Shown piece after piece: positions 12,255 through 20,425 of a stretch of 64,000 bases of DNA. The notes beneath the pieces are model-generated. The model made no database searches, was not told the DNA's origin, and was given only the letters and a program-made list of their open reading frames with translations. The translations under genes and the position numbers were made by a program. Origin of the DNA: VRUE01 sp963728835. Its GTDB lineage: Bacteria > Actinomycetota > Thermoleophilia > Solirubrobacterales > 70-9. The stretch spans positions 620,001-684,000 of the forward strand of contig CAVSKZ010000002.1 of assembly GCA_963728835.1 (NCBI GenBank). The letters are read 5' to 3'. Every line of letters begins with the position of its first letter. The first letter of the stretch is position 1.

Positions 12255-13424
12255 TTGAAACACGCCCGCATCGCTGCCGGGCAGGCGGCCGTACTGCTGA
12301 CCGCTGCGCTGCTCTTTTCTCTGTTGCCCTCAGCCGCGTCCGCCAAGCCGGCCAAAGGCAAGGGCCACGAAGTCAGGGTGATGACCCGCAACCTCTACCT
12401 CGGCGCAGACCTGACGCCGGCGATCACGGCCTCCGGCCTCACCGCCTTCACCGAGGCAACCGGCCAGATCCTGCGCGAAGTGACCGCCAACAGCTTCCCC
12501 ACCCGCGCCAGGGGCCTCGCCCGGGAGATCCTCAAGAAGAAGCCCGACGTCGTCGGCCTGCAGGAGGTGGCGCTCTGGCGCACCGGCCCGCCGAGCCTCG
12601 AAGTCTTCCTCAACACCGGTGCCAGCCCGACCTCCACGACCGTCCGCTACGACTACCTCTCCGAACTGCTCGCGCGGCTCAAGAGCAAAGGCAAGCCTCA
12701 GTACCGGGTCGCGATCTCCCAGGACGAGTTCGACTTCGAAGCTCCCGCCAACGAGAACGGCGTTCCGGGCGACGGGCCGAACGGCGCGATCGCCAACGCC
12801 GAGATCAACGGCCGGCTGACGATGCGCGACGTGATCCTGGTCCGAACCGGCGCCGGCGTCACCTTCAAGCGCCCGCGGGCGGGCCATTTCGCCAACCTGC
12901 TGACGGTGACCGTCTCAGGGGTCAACCTCTCGGTGACCCGCGGCTGGACCTCGATCGACGCCAAGGTTCGCGGTAGCCATCAGTTCCGCTTCGTCAACAC
13001 CCACCTGGAGGCCTTCGACGACGCCGGCCAGGTGCCGAGCATCCGCGCCCTGCAGGCGGGCGAGCTGGTCGCCCCCGGCGGCCCGGCGACGAGCAAGCTG
13101 CCGGTCGTCCTCCTCGGCGACCTCAACTCCGACGACGACACGGTCGAACCGGGCGACCAGCAGGCCTACCGCACCCTGCTCGCCGCCGGCATGCGCGAGC
13201 GCAGCACGAACGACCCGCTGAGCTGCTGTCTCGACTCGAGCCTGCTGGCGGAAGGCGCGGGCGGCGCGATCGCCAACTTCGACCACCAGGTCGACCACGT
13301 GATGACCCGCGATCCGAAAGAGGTGAAGCTGAAGGCCTCCTCGGTCACCGGCCGCACTCCCGTCAACGGCTTCTGGAGCTCAGACCACGCCGGCGTCTTC
13401 AGCGCCCTGCTGTTCAAGCCCTAG
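12255..13424 (+). CDS. Secreted endonuclease/exonuclease/phosphatase-family protein
   Basis: A 389-residue exported member of the EEP (DNase I-like) superfamily. TTG at 12255 is the likely start: AGGAGG lies six bases before it and the resulting N-terminus is a clean signal peptide (KHARIAAGQAAVLLTAALLF ... ASA). Superfamily motifs follow: MTRNLYLGAD, VVGLQEVALW (metal-binding Glu), VNTHLEAFD, LLGDLNSDD and SSDHAGVFSALLF (catalytic His). The substrate cannot be read from the sequence; extracellular nuclease or phosphodiesterase are both possible. The frame stays open upstream across dnaK, but that part is antisense to dnaK. Confidence 0.85.
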   Translation: MKHARIAAGQAAVLLTAALLFSLLPSAASAKPAKGKGHEVRVMTRNLYLGADLTPAITASGLTAFTEATGQILREVTANSFPTRARGLAREILKKKPDVVGLQEVALWRTGPPSLEVFLNTGASPTSTTVRYDYLSELLARLKSKGKPQYRVAISQDEFDFEAPANENGVPGDGPNGAIANAEINGRLTMRDVILVRTGAGVTFKRPRAGHFANLLTVTVSGVNLSVTRGWTSIDAKVRGSHQFRFVNTHLEAFDDAGQVPSIRALQAGELVAPGGPATSKLPVVLLGDLNSDDDTVEPGDQQAYRTLLAAGMRERSTNDPLSCCLDSSLLAEGAGGAIANFDHQVDHVMTRDPKEVKLKASSVTGRTPVNGFWSSDHAGVFSALLFKP

Positions 13425-13454
13425 CGCGGTGGCGAAGTACCCCGCCGGCGGGGG

Positions 13455-13874
13455 CTATCCCTCGCCGGCGGTGCTCGCTACGAATTCGGCGACTTCCTCC
13501 GACTGCTCTTCGTTGAGGATGCCGCCTGGCATCCGGCCCAGAGTGGTGCTGCTGTCGACGCCCTCTTCGATCGCGTTGAGGACACGTCCTTCGGTCCCCT
13601 CGATCGTCGATTCGGCGGTCGGTCCTTCGGCCGGGCCGGCCGGGGCCAGCAGTTCGTCGAGGTCGGGGCCGTAGTTGCCGTTGGTGCCGGCCGCGTAGAG
13701 CGTGTGGCAGTTGCCGCAGTTGGTCTGGAAGAGGCTCTGGCCACTCGTCAGGTCGGAGGGCACCTTCTGGGCCCCCCGCTCGGCGTCGCCGTCCGCGCGG
13801 AAGACGAGCCAGGGGATCAGGACCGCGAGGACGACGACCAGCAGACCGAAGGAGATGAAGGTCTTCTTGCTCAT
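13455..13874 (-). CDS. Membrane-anchored monohaem cytochrome c
   Basis: A 139-residue protein with an N-terminal transmembrane anchor (FGLLVVVLAVLIPWLVF) and an extracytoplasmic class I cytochrome c domain: LFQTNCGNCHTLYAAGTNG with the haem-binding CxxCH, and GRMPGG supplying the likely Met axial ligand. The CHTLxAAGTxG signature also occurs in the lipoprotein cytochrome at 48450, so the two are probably related electron carriers. The ATG at 13874 was chosen because it gives a short basic N-terminus before the anchor. A 49-bp sequence also present before the response regulator at 50200 lies 13 bases upstream of this start. Confidence 0.85.
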   Translation of the reverse strand: MSKKTFISFGLLVVVLAVLIPWLVFRADGDAERGAQKVPSDLTSGQSLFQTNCGNCHTLYAAGTNGNYGPDLDELLAPAGPAEGPTAESTIEGTEGRVLNAIEEGVDSSTTLGRMPGGILNEEQSEEVAEFVASTAGEG

Positions 13875-13887
13875 CACATGGCCTAGT

Positions 13888-13936
13888 GCTTCGCTCGCTG
13901 CACGAAGAACCAGATATGGACGTTTGCTCGCTCCGC
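13888..13936 (-). promoter_or_regulatory. Duplicated 49-bp upstream element, copy 1
   Basis: On the minus strand this stretch matches 50138-50186 at 42 of 49 positions with no gaps; the invariant core is CATATCTGGTTCTTCG. Both copies end 13 bases before an ATGAGC start. CTTCG...CGAAG can pair here, and the corresponding CTTCG...TGGAG in the other copy pairs with two G.U wobbles. The role is unknown: promoter with regulator site, or structured leader. Confidence 0.7.
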
Positions 13937-13938
13937 AC

Positions 13939-14604
13939 TCATTTGCGCTCGGCACGGTACCAGGGACACATTCGGCGCAGCTCGCACTCCCCGCAGCGCG
14001 GTTTGGGGCGGCAGAGGACCCGCCCGTGGCGGATCAGGTTCATGTGCAGCTCGTAGGCGTCCTCGGGGTCGACGATCGCCAGCATCTCGTCGTGGGCGCG
14101 CTCGAAGGAGGCCTTCTCGGGGAAGAGCCCGAGGCGGCCGCCGACCCGGTGGACGTGGACGTCGACCGGGATCTCGGGAATGCCCCAGGTGAAGATCAGC
14201 AAGCAGGCCGCGGTTTTTCGCCCCACTCCCGGCAGCGAGAGCAGGAACTCGAGCGACTCCTCGCGCGGCGCCGTCTCGGTCCAGTCCAGATCCGGATGCT
14301 CGCCGAGGCGCTCGAGGATCGCCTGGATGCGGGGCGCCTTCTGCTTGCCGAGCCCACCGGGGCGGATCGCCTCCTCGACCTCGGAGACGGGTGCATCCCG
14401 CACCGCCTCCCAGGTGGGGAAGCGTTCGCGCAGCGCCGCAAAAGCTCGATCCCGATTCCGGTCGTTCGTGTGCTGCGACAGCACCGTCTTCACCAGCTCC
14501 GCGATCGGATGCCCGTGCGGTTCGTTGACGGGCTGTCCGTACATCTCCCGCAGCCGGTCCCGGATCGCGAGGAGGCGCCGTTTCGGAGGTCGTTTCCAGG
14601 GCAC
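13939..14604 (-). CDS. nth: Endonuclease III-type DNA glycosylase
   Basis: A 221-residue base-excision-repair glycosylase/AP lyase for oxidised pyrimidines. The helix-hairpin-helix reads LPGVGRKTAACLLIF with the catalytic Lys, followed by IPVDVHVHRVGGRL with the catalytic Asp. Four C-terminal cysteines (CRPKPRCGECELRRMC) should bind a 4Fe-4S cluster; their spacing is C-x5-C-x2-C-x5-C, one residue shorter in the first gap than in E. coli Nth. The start is GTG at 14604. The stop lies just upstream of the duplicated element that precedes the cytochrome gene. Confidence 0.92.
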   Translation of the reverse strand: MPWKRPPKRRLLAIRDRLREMYGQPVNEPHGHPIAELVKTVLSQHTNDRNRDRAFAALRERFPTWEAVRDAPVSEVEEAIRPGGLGKQKAPRIQAILERLGEHPDLDWTETAPREESLEFLLSLPGVGRKTAACLLIFTWGIPEIPVDVHVHRVGGRLGLFPEKASFERAHDEMLAIVDPEDAYELHMNLIRHGRVLCRPKPRCGECELRRMCPWYRAERK

Positions 14605-14647
14605 GGCCTGACCCTATTCAGGCCGGCGGCCATAGGGTTCGGGGTCG

Positions 14648-15466
14648 ATGGCGCATGCGATCGAAGAGCTCGAGCTCGTGGTTGACGGGGTGCGGGTCTT
14701 CTACCGGCGGGTGCCGGGGGAGGGGGTGCCGGTGGTGTATTGCCATGGCAACCCGACTCACGGCGAGGACTGGCTTCCGTTTCTGGAGCGCGGAGGCGCT
14801 GCGATCGCGATCGACATGCCGGGGTGGGGGCGCTCGGACAAGCCGGACCCCAAGCGCTTCGACTACTCGATGTTCGGGCTCTCGGCTTTTCTGGAGAAGT
14901 GCCTGGACGAGCTCGGGGTTTCGCAGCGGAAGCTCGTGGTCCATGACTGGGGTGCGCTGGCGCTGATCGGGGCGCAGCGGCGGCCGGAGCTGGTCGAGAA
15001 GCTGGTCGTGATCGACGCCGTGCCGCTGCTGCCCGGCTACCGCTGGCACTGGGTCGCGCAGATCTGGCGCCGTCGGCCGTGGGGCGAGCTCGCCAACGCG
15101 ACCACCACCCGCTGGGGCATGGAGCGGACCCTGCGCCAGGCCCGCGGCGACCGCCGCCCCTTCCCCCCCGAGTTCGTCGACATGATCTGGCGCCGCTGGG
15201 ACAGGGGCACCTCCCGTGCCGTCCTCGCCCTCTACCGCCACGCAGACCCCGACCGCCTCGCACTGGCCGGCAAGGACCTCGCCCGTCTCACCTGCCCCGC
15301 CCAGATCATCTGGGGCGACCGCGACCTCTACCTCCCCACCCGCTTCGCAGAGGCCTACGCCCAAACCCTCCCAAGCTCCCAACTCAAGGTTGTCCCCGGC
15401 ACCGGCCACTGGCCCTGGCTCGAGCAACCCAAGCTAGTAGACGAGGTCCTCGAATTCGTTGCATAG
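14648..15466 (+). CDS. Alpha/beta hydrolase with Asp nucleophile (epoxide hydrolase/dehalogenase type)
   Basis: A 272-residue alpha/beta-hydrolase. YCHGNPT forms the oxyanion region, VVHDWGALALI places Asp at the nucleophile position, IIWGDRDLYLP carries the acid and VPGTGHWPWLEQP the catalytic His. Asp instead of Ser at the nucleophilic elbow indicates haloalkane dehalogenase or epoxide hydrolase chemistry rather than an esterase. The cap domain (about 135-205) is rich in Trp and Arg. The gene is divergent from nth and is followed by hairpin H2. The substrate is unknown. Confidence 0.85.
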   Translation: MAHAIEELELVVDGVRVFYRRVPGEGVPVVYCHGNPTHGEDWLPFLERGGAAIAIDMPGWGRSDKPDPKRFDYSMFGLSAFLEKCLDELGVSQRKLVVHDWGALALIGAQRRPELVEKLVVIDAVPLLPGYRWHWVAQIWRRRPWGELANATTTRWGMERTLRQARGDRRPFPPEFVDMIWRRWDRGTSRAVLALYRHADPDRLALAGKDLARLTCPAQIIWGDRDLYLPTRFAEAYAQTLPSSQLKVVPGTGHWPWLEQPKLVDEVLEFVA

Positions 15467-15477
15467 CTGCGTTCGCA

Positions 15478-15579
15478 GGTCGGTCGGGGCCCCTCCCCAG
15501 GAGGCTGTGGGAGCGATGACCTCCCGCAGCTGACCTCCTGCGATACGGACGGTCTCCTGGGGAGGGGCCCCGACCGACC
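15478..15579. repeat. Long inverted repeat H2, 26-bp perfect arms with inner hairpin
   Basis: The arms 15478-15503 and 15554-15579 are perfectly complementary. The 50-base interior starts with a second hairpin (GCTGTGGGAG pairing with CTCCCGCAGC, one G.U) and ends in an unpaired 23-base tail. It lies 12 bp after the hydrolase stop and before the PAP2 gene, both on the plus strand. No T tract follows. Confidence 0.9.
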
Positions 15580-15616
15580 CCCACCCAACCGTCAACACAC
15601 GAATTACAATCACCAA

Positions 15617-16396
15617 ATGTCTCGCGCCTTTGCCGCCGCCACGGCACGCCTGCCCCATGGCTGGGGCGACTTCGGCCGCCAGATCGCGATCCTGGTCAGC
15701 GTCGACCTCGCCTATACCTTCGTCCGCGGCATCGTCGACTCCGAGCGGGCCGTCGCCTTCGCCCACGGCCGGCAGGTGATGGACCTCGAGAAATCGATCG
15801 GCACCTTCTTCGAGCCCAGCCTGCAAGCCTTCTTCCTGCCTGCGCAATGGGTGATCGATTTCGCCAACCAGGTCTATCTCAACGCCCAGTTCTCGATCGC
15901 GATCGGATTCCTGCTCTGGCTCTACCTGTTTCGCAACGACGCCTATTACTTCGTGCGCAACATGTTCGTCGTCGCGATGGGAATCGCGCTGGTCGGCTAC
16001 ACGCTCTACCCGACCGCGCCGCCGCGGATGTTCCCCGAGCACGGCTTCGTCGACACGCTCAGCGCCTATTCCGACGTCGGCCACGACTCCTCCCTGGCGA
16101 AGATCTTCATCAACCCCTATGCGGCCGTTCCGAGCATGCACTGCGCCTTCGCGATGATGATCGGCGGCACCGGCGTGATGGTCTGCCGCCATGCCGTCTC
16201 GAAAGCGCTCTGGGCGATGTGGCCGCTGCTGGTCAGCTGGGTGACGATCGTCACCGCCAACCACTACTGGGTCGACGCCGTGCTCGGCTGGGGGGTGGCA
16301 CTGAGCGCCCTCCTGGTCGCACAGTGGCTGCTCGCCCGGGCCCGGCCGGAGGCCTGGGCCTTCCGCGTCAAGGCCCCGCACGAGGCCGAGGCGTAG
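15617..16396 (+). CDS. PAP2-family (PAP2_3/Aur1-like) membrane phosphatase or phosphotransferase
   Basis: A 259-residue polytopic membrane protein. The PAP2 catalytic motifs are VPSMHCAFAMMIGG (PSMH, catalytic His) and TANHYWVDAVLGW (second His), with an upstream YPTAPPRMFPEHGF loop typical of the PAP2_3/inositolphosphotransferase branch. Five to six hydrophobic segments are visible. The next two genes encode a CDP-alcohol phosphotransferase and inositol-1-phosphate synthase, so an inositol-lipid step is plausible, for example dephosphorylating phosphatidylinositol phosphate made by the neighbour. That role is inference from context. Confidence 0.82.
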   Translation: MSRAFAAATARLPHGWGDFGRQIAILVSVDLAYTFVRGIVDSERAVAFAHGRQVMDLEKSIGTFFEPSLQAFFLPAQWVIDFANQVYLNAQFSIAIGFLLWLYLFRNDAYYFVRNMFVVAMGIALVGYTLYPTAPPRMFPEHGFVDTLSAYSDVGHDSSLAKIFINPYAAVPSMHCAFAMMIGGTGVMVCRHAVSKALWAMWPLLVSWVTIVTANHYWVDAVLGWGVALSALLVAQWLLARARPEAWAFRVKAPHEAEA

Positions 16397-16426
16397 GCCT
16401 CGGGCCCATCGTCTAGCCTGCCTTCG

Positions 16427-17093
16427 ATGGAACCCTCGGCGCCTCCAAGGGCTCCTGGCGGCCGCCGCAACGGCCGCCAGGCCCGCAACGGCCAGGAGCT
16501 CCGCGCCTACGCCCGCGAGCGCCTGATCGAGTCGCGGCTGACCCCGAACGCGATCTCGATCGCCGGCCTCGTCGGCAACCTGGTCGCGGCCGCCCTCGTC
16601 ACCCAGCGCCTCTTCTTCCTCGCCGGCGTCGCCTTCATCCTCGGCTCGGTGATGGACACGCTCGACGGCCGCTACTCGCGGATGTCGGGAAAGGGCACCC
16701 TCTTCGGCGCCTTCCTCGACTCGACCCTGGACCGGATCGAGGAGGGGATCGTGCTGGCCGCCGTTGCCGGCTACTTCGCCGCGACCGGGCGAGGACTTCG
16801 CCGCCGCGATGTGCGTCGTCGCCGTGCTCGGCTCGCTGATGGTCTCCTACACACGCGCCCGCGCCGAGGCGCTCGGGGTCGAGTGCAAGGTGGGGTTGGC
16901 CACGCGACCGGTGCGGGTAGTCATACTCTCCATCGGCTTGGTCTTCGCCAAGGGCGCCGGGATCGGCGACTTCGAGCTTCTGGCCCCGGCGGTCTACCTG
17001 ATCGCGGTGCTGACCATCATCACGACGATCCAGCGTGTGTGGCACGTCCGAAACCAGCTTTCAAGCGAGGCATCAACCCCCTCAGACCTGTAA
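16427..17093 (+). CDS. CDP-alcohol phosphatidyltransferase, probably PI-phosphate synthase; frame break near 16790
   Basis: With one extra base removed near 16790 this gives a 221-residue integral membrane enzyme. MDTLDGRYSRMSG...FGAFLDSTLDR matches the DxxDGxxxR...GxxxDxxxD catalytic signature. The second frame continues EDFAAAMCVVAVLGSLMVSYTRARAEALGVE and further hydrophobic helices. Actinobacterial relatives join inositol-1-phosphate to CDP-diacylglycerol, and Ino1, the source of that substrate, is the next gene. The frame break lies between GYFAATG and EDFAAAM and restores a normal family sequence, so a read/assembly error is more likely than a pseudogene. The C-terminus is approximate. 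Confidence 0.8.
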
Positions 17094-17154
17094 CCAGCCC
17101 CGGCCACGGGTGTCCATCGCGACCTAGCCCGATCGAGGAAGGACTTCGAATTTC

Positions 17155-18327
17155 ATGAGCGAGAGCAACGGAGCAAACGGCAGCAACGGCGCCGCCCGCA
17201 CGGACGAGAAGGTCCGCGTCGCGATCGTCGGCGTCGGCAACTGCGCCAACTCCTTCATCCAGGGCGTCCAGTACTACAAGGACGCCGACCCCAGCGAGGA
17301 AGTGCCCGGCCTGATGCACGTCGACCTGGGCGGCTACCACGTCCGCGACGTCGAGTTCGTCGCCGCCTTCGACATCGACTCCGAGAAGGTCGGCAAGGAC
17401 CTCTCCGAGGCGATCTGGTCGGGGCAGAACGACACGATCAAGTTCGCCGAGGTGCCCAAGCTCGGCGTCAAGGTCGAGCGGGGGATGACCCTCGACGGCC
17501 TCGGCAAGTACCTCAAGGAGAAGATCATCAAAGCGCCGGGCGAAACCGCCGACGTCGTCGGCATCCTCAAGGAGACCAAGGCCGACGTCCTGGTCTGCTA
17601 CCTGCCGGTCGGCTCCGAGGACGCGACCAAGTGGTACGTCGAGCAGGCGCTCAAGGCGGGCGTCGGATTCGTCAACTGCCTGCCCGTCTTCATCGCCCGC
17701 GAGGACTACTGGGACAAGCGCTTCCAGGAGGCCGGGCTGCCGATCATCGGCGACGACATCAAGTCCCAGGTCGGGGCGACGATCGTCCACCGCCAGCTCG
17801 CCCGCCTCTTCCACGACCGCGGCGTGCGCATCGAGCGCACCTCGCAGCTCAACGTCGGCGGCAACATGGACTTCTTCAACATGCTCGAGCGCGAGCGGCT
17901 CGACTCGAAGAAGATCTCCAAGACCAACGCGGTCACCTCGATCATGGGCCACGAGCTGCCCGACGAGGACGTCCACGTCGGCCCCTCCGACTACGTCGCC
18001 TGGCTGACCGACCGCAAGTGGGCGCACATCCGCCTCGAGGGCAAAGCCTTCGGCGACGTGCCGCTCAACGTCGAGCTGAAGCTCGAGGTCTGGGACTCGC
18101 CGAACTCGGCCGGGGTCGTCATCGACGCGGTGCGGCTGATCAAGCTGGCGCTCAACAACGGCATCGCCGGCCAGCTCGACGGCCCCTCCAGCTACCTGAT
18201 GAAGTCGCCGCACTCCCAGCGCCCCGACGACGAGGCGCGCGAGCAGACCGAGGAGTTCATCGCGGCCAACGCGCGCGGTGCGGGCGCAGCAAAGGTCGAG
18301 AAGCCGGCCGCTGAGGTCGAAGCGTGA
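17155..18327 (+). CDS. ino1: Inositol-3-phosphate synthase (actinobacterial type)
   Basis: Ino1 uses NAD to convert glucose-6-phosphate to 1L-myo-inositol-1-phosphate for phosphatidylinositol and mycothiol-type products. The 390 residues show the NAD-binding VAIVGVGNCANSFIQG, VCYLPVGSEDATKWYV, NCLPVFIA, IIGDDIKSQVGATIVHR and the catalytic-domain LNVGGNMDFFNML. The N-terminus has a Ser/Asn/Gly-rich leader of about 17 residues. It lies 61 bp downstream of the CDP-alcohol phosphotransferase on the same strand, and hairpin H3 starts two bases after its stop, which probably marks the end of the transcript. Confidence 0.96.
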   Translation: MSESNGANGSNGAARTDEKVRVAIVGVGNCANSFIQGVQYYKDADPSEEVPGLMHVDLGGYHVRDVEFVAAFDIDSEKVGKDLSEAIWSGQNDTIKFAEVPKLGVKVERGMTLDGLGKYLKEKIIKAPGETADVVGILKETKADVLVCYLPVGSEDATKWYVEQALKAGVGFVNCLPVFIAREDYWDKRFQEAGLPIIGDDIKSQVGATIVHRQLARLFHDRGVRIERTSQLNVGGNMDFFNMLERERLDSKKISKTNAVTSIMGHELPDEDVHVGPSDYVAWLTDRKWAHIRLEGKAFGDVPLNVELKLEVWDSPNSAGVVIDAVRLIKLALNNGIAGQLDGPSSYLMKSPHSQRPDDEAREQTEEFIAANARGAGAAKVEKPAAEVEA

Positions 18328-18329
18328 TG

Positions 18330-18397
18330 GGGCGCCGGGGGTAGGTCTCCGGGCCGGCCTCCGGCCGGGAGTTCCCGGAGACCTACCCCCGGCGCCC
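18330..18397. repeat. Long inverted repeat H3, 24-bp perfect arms
   Basis: The arms are 18330-18353 and 18374-18397. The 20-base loop CCGGCCTCCGGCCGGGAGTT is a GC mini-hairpin followed by GAGTT, the same plan as the H1 loop although the arm sequences are unrelated. It begins two bases after the ino1 stop. A T-containing stretch (CTCTTTACC) follows, but no true U tract. Confidence 0.9.
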
Positions 18398-18440
18398 TCT
18401 TTACCCCGGTCTCCACCCGGATCGGGCTTATGCTGCGCTC

Positions 18441-19715
18441 GTGTCGGGCGAGCTCTCGATAGTCCAGGTCACGCCTTACCGGCGCGGCACCGAGAACCCG
18501 GTCAACCAGTTCATCGAGCGCGTCTCGGAGGAGCTGGAGGCCCGCGGCCACCGGGTCCGGATCGCCGGCGTCGGCGACCAGGTCAAAAAGCTGCTGCGAG
18601 GGACGCCGTCGGACATCGTCCACGTCCACGAGCCCTTCGCCCCCCGGGTCTCCTCCTCCGCGCTGCGGCACTCCTCCGCGCTCAACGTCGCCACCTTCCA
18701 CGCGCCGCAGGAGCGGGTGCTCTCGACCCAGGTCGCGCGGCCGCTGGTCGAGATCTTCTTCGGCCGCCTCGACGCGCGGACCGTGATCACGCCCGAGACC
18801 GGCCGCCTGCTGCAGCGCTACTTCCCCGCCTCCTACGAGCTGCTGGAGCCGGCCGGGCCAGACCGTGACTGGGCGCTCGTCGCCGCCGAGCTGGAGGCGA
18901 TCTACCTCCGCCTGGCGGCCCGCCGCCACGACCCCGCCGGCGACCCCGAGGTCCGCCGCCGCATCGCCAGGCGCCCGCTGATCGAGGTCGACCTGCACAT
19001 GCACACCGACCACTCGCCCGACTGCGCGACGCCGGTCGAGGTGCTGCTGGAGACCGCCCGCGACCGCGGCCTCGGGGCGATCGCGATCACCGACCACAAC
19101 GAGGTCTCCGGCGCGCTGGAGGCGCGCAGGATCGCCGAGGGCATGGACGACATCAAGGTGATCGTCGCCGAGGAGGTGAAGACCGCCGAGCAGGGCGAGG
19201 TGATCGGCCTCTTCCTCGAGGAGAAGATCCCGCGCGGGATGACGATGGCGGAGACGATCGCCGCGATCCGCGAGCAGGGCGGGCTGGTCTACGTCCCCCA
19301 CCCCTTCGACCGCTTCCACTCGGTGCCCGACTACGAGCACCTGCTCGACATCGTCGAGGAGATCGACATCCTCGAGGTCTTCAACCCGCGGGTGGCGCTG
19401 ACCGCCTTCAACGAGGAGGCCGAACGCTTCGCCCGCAAGTACCGGATCGTCCCCGGAGCCGGCTCCGACAGCCACGTCGCCCAGGGGCTGGGCAGCGTGC
19501 GGGTGCGGATCCACGACTTCGACGGGCCGCAGGAGTTCCTCGAGGCGATGCGCGACGCCGACATCACCCGCAAGCACAAGAACCTCGTCTACGTGCAGAC
19601 GCTGAAGCTGCTGCAGACGACCGGGCGGCCGAAGGCGCCCAAGCGCCGCGTCCCGAACGCGAAGCCGGTGCGGGGCGGGCAGCCGCGGAAAAGACGGCCG
19701 GCGAGCAAGAGCTGA
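18441..19715 (+). CDS. GT4-like N-terminal half fused to a PHP phosphoesterase domain
   Basis: A 424-residue protein with an unusual domain order. Residues 1-140 resemble the N-terminal Rossmann half of a GT-B glycosyltransferase family 4 enzyme (VTPYRRGTENPVNQFIERV, DIVHVHEPFAPR, NVATFHAP), but the donor-binding C-terminal half is absent. From about residue 180 a PHP domain follows: IEVDLHMHTDHSPDC, AIAITDHNEVSG, VYVPHPFDRFHS and VPGAGSDSH, carrying the His/Asp metal ligands. The tail is basic. The start is GTG at 18441. The product is probably a metal-dependent phosphoesterase whose N-terminal half may bind a sugar or lipid; the substrate is unknown. Confidence 0.8.
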   Translation: MSGELSIVQVTPYRRGTENPVNQFIERVSEELEARGHRVRIAGVGDQVKKLLRGTPSDIVHVHEPFAPRVSSSALRHSSALNVATFHAPQERVLSTQVARPLVEIFFGRLDARTVITPETGRLLQRYFPASYELLEPAGPDRDWALVAAELEAIYLRLAARRHDPAGDPEVRRRIARRPLIEVDLHMHTDHSPDCATPVEVLLETARDRGLGAIAITDHNEVSGALEARRIAEGMDDIKVIVAEEVKTAEQGEVIGLFLEEKIPRGMTMAETIAAIREQGGLVYVPHPFDRFHSVPDYEHLLDIVEEIDILEVFNPRVALTAFNEEAERFARKYRIVPGAGSDSHVAQGLGSVRVRIHDFDGPQEFLEAMRDADITRKHKNLVYVQTLKLLQTTGRPKAPKRRVPNAKPVRGGQPRKRRPASKS

Positions 19716-19772
19716 TGCAGGCGGGCCGCGCGAGAGGAGCCGAGCGCGGCTCGTCAAAGAAGAGCGCCGAGC

Positions 19773-20379
19773 ATGCCGGCGACCGACGACGAGATCAAGG
19801 AGAAGTACCTCGAGCGCGCGATCCGCGAGCTCAACCACCTGACCCACGAGCTGCAGGCCTGCTCCCACTGCCCGCGCGGCAAGCTGATGCCGGTGCTCGG
19901 CTCCGGCCACCCGCAGGCCGACGTCTTCATGCTCAAGCAGGCTCCGGCGGCGGCGGAGATCGAAGAGGGCGTCGCCTTCTACGGCCGCGCCGGCAACGCG
20001 CTGATGAAGAGCTTCAAGCGGCTCGGCATCGACCCCCTCGTCGTCTACGGGACGCTCTGCGTCAAGTGCCCGATAGCGGAGCCCGACCTCGCCGCCGCCC
20101 GAGTGCATGCGCCGCGTGGTCGAGGAGATCGCGATCGTGCAGCCGAAGATCGTCGTCGTCATGGGCGAGCCGGCCCTGCGCGTCCTCAACGGCTTCGAGG
20201 TCCCCCTCTCCCGCACGATCGAGCCCCGCGAGGGCGAGATCCAGGCCTTCACCCCCACCGTCGACGCCCTCTACACCCCCGACATCGACGACTCGCTCGA
20301 CGAAGAGGACGCCAAGCAGCGCTTCTGGCGCTCCTTCAAGACTCTGGGCGACTGGTACGAGGACCTGCCGCCGTACTGA
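19773..20379 (+). CDS. Uracil-DNA glycosylase superfamily protein, divergent; frame break near 20097
   Basis: Removing one base near 20095-20100 gives about 201 residues. LQACSHCPRGKLMPVLGSGH supplies the first cysteine pair of an iron-sulfur UDG (family 4/5-like), VAFYGRAGNALMKSFKRLGI is the conserved FxGRAGxLL region, and GTLCVKCPIAEPDL and PECMRRVVEEIAIVQPKIVVVMGEPA give the remaining cysteines and the core strand. Two catalytic regions are degenerate: GEAPGxxED is replaced by LKQAPAAAE, and no HPSP-like motif with His is visible near the C-terminus. It may bind DNA without normal uracil excision. It converges on the UPF0114 gene across hairpin H6. Confidence 0.72.
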
Positions 20380-20388
20380 CGGGCGACT

Positions 20389-20425
20389 GGTCGATTGACC
20401 GCACCTATTGGGGGGTCAATCGACC
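20389..20425. repeat. Inverted repeat H6, 12-bp arms between convergent genes
   Basis: The arms are 20389-20400 (GGTCGATTGACC) and 20414-20425. The interior carries CACCTATTGGGGGGTC, which matches the H5 interior at 13 of 16 positions although the arms differ. The right arm contains the stop codon of the minus-strand UPF0114 gene. A bidirectional terminator for the two convergent genes is the simplest function. Confidence 0.8.

Noticed and set aside
13939..14604. Defective Nth iron-sulfur site
   Set aside because: All four cysteines are present; only the first spacing is one residue shorter, which can be tolerated.
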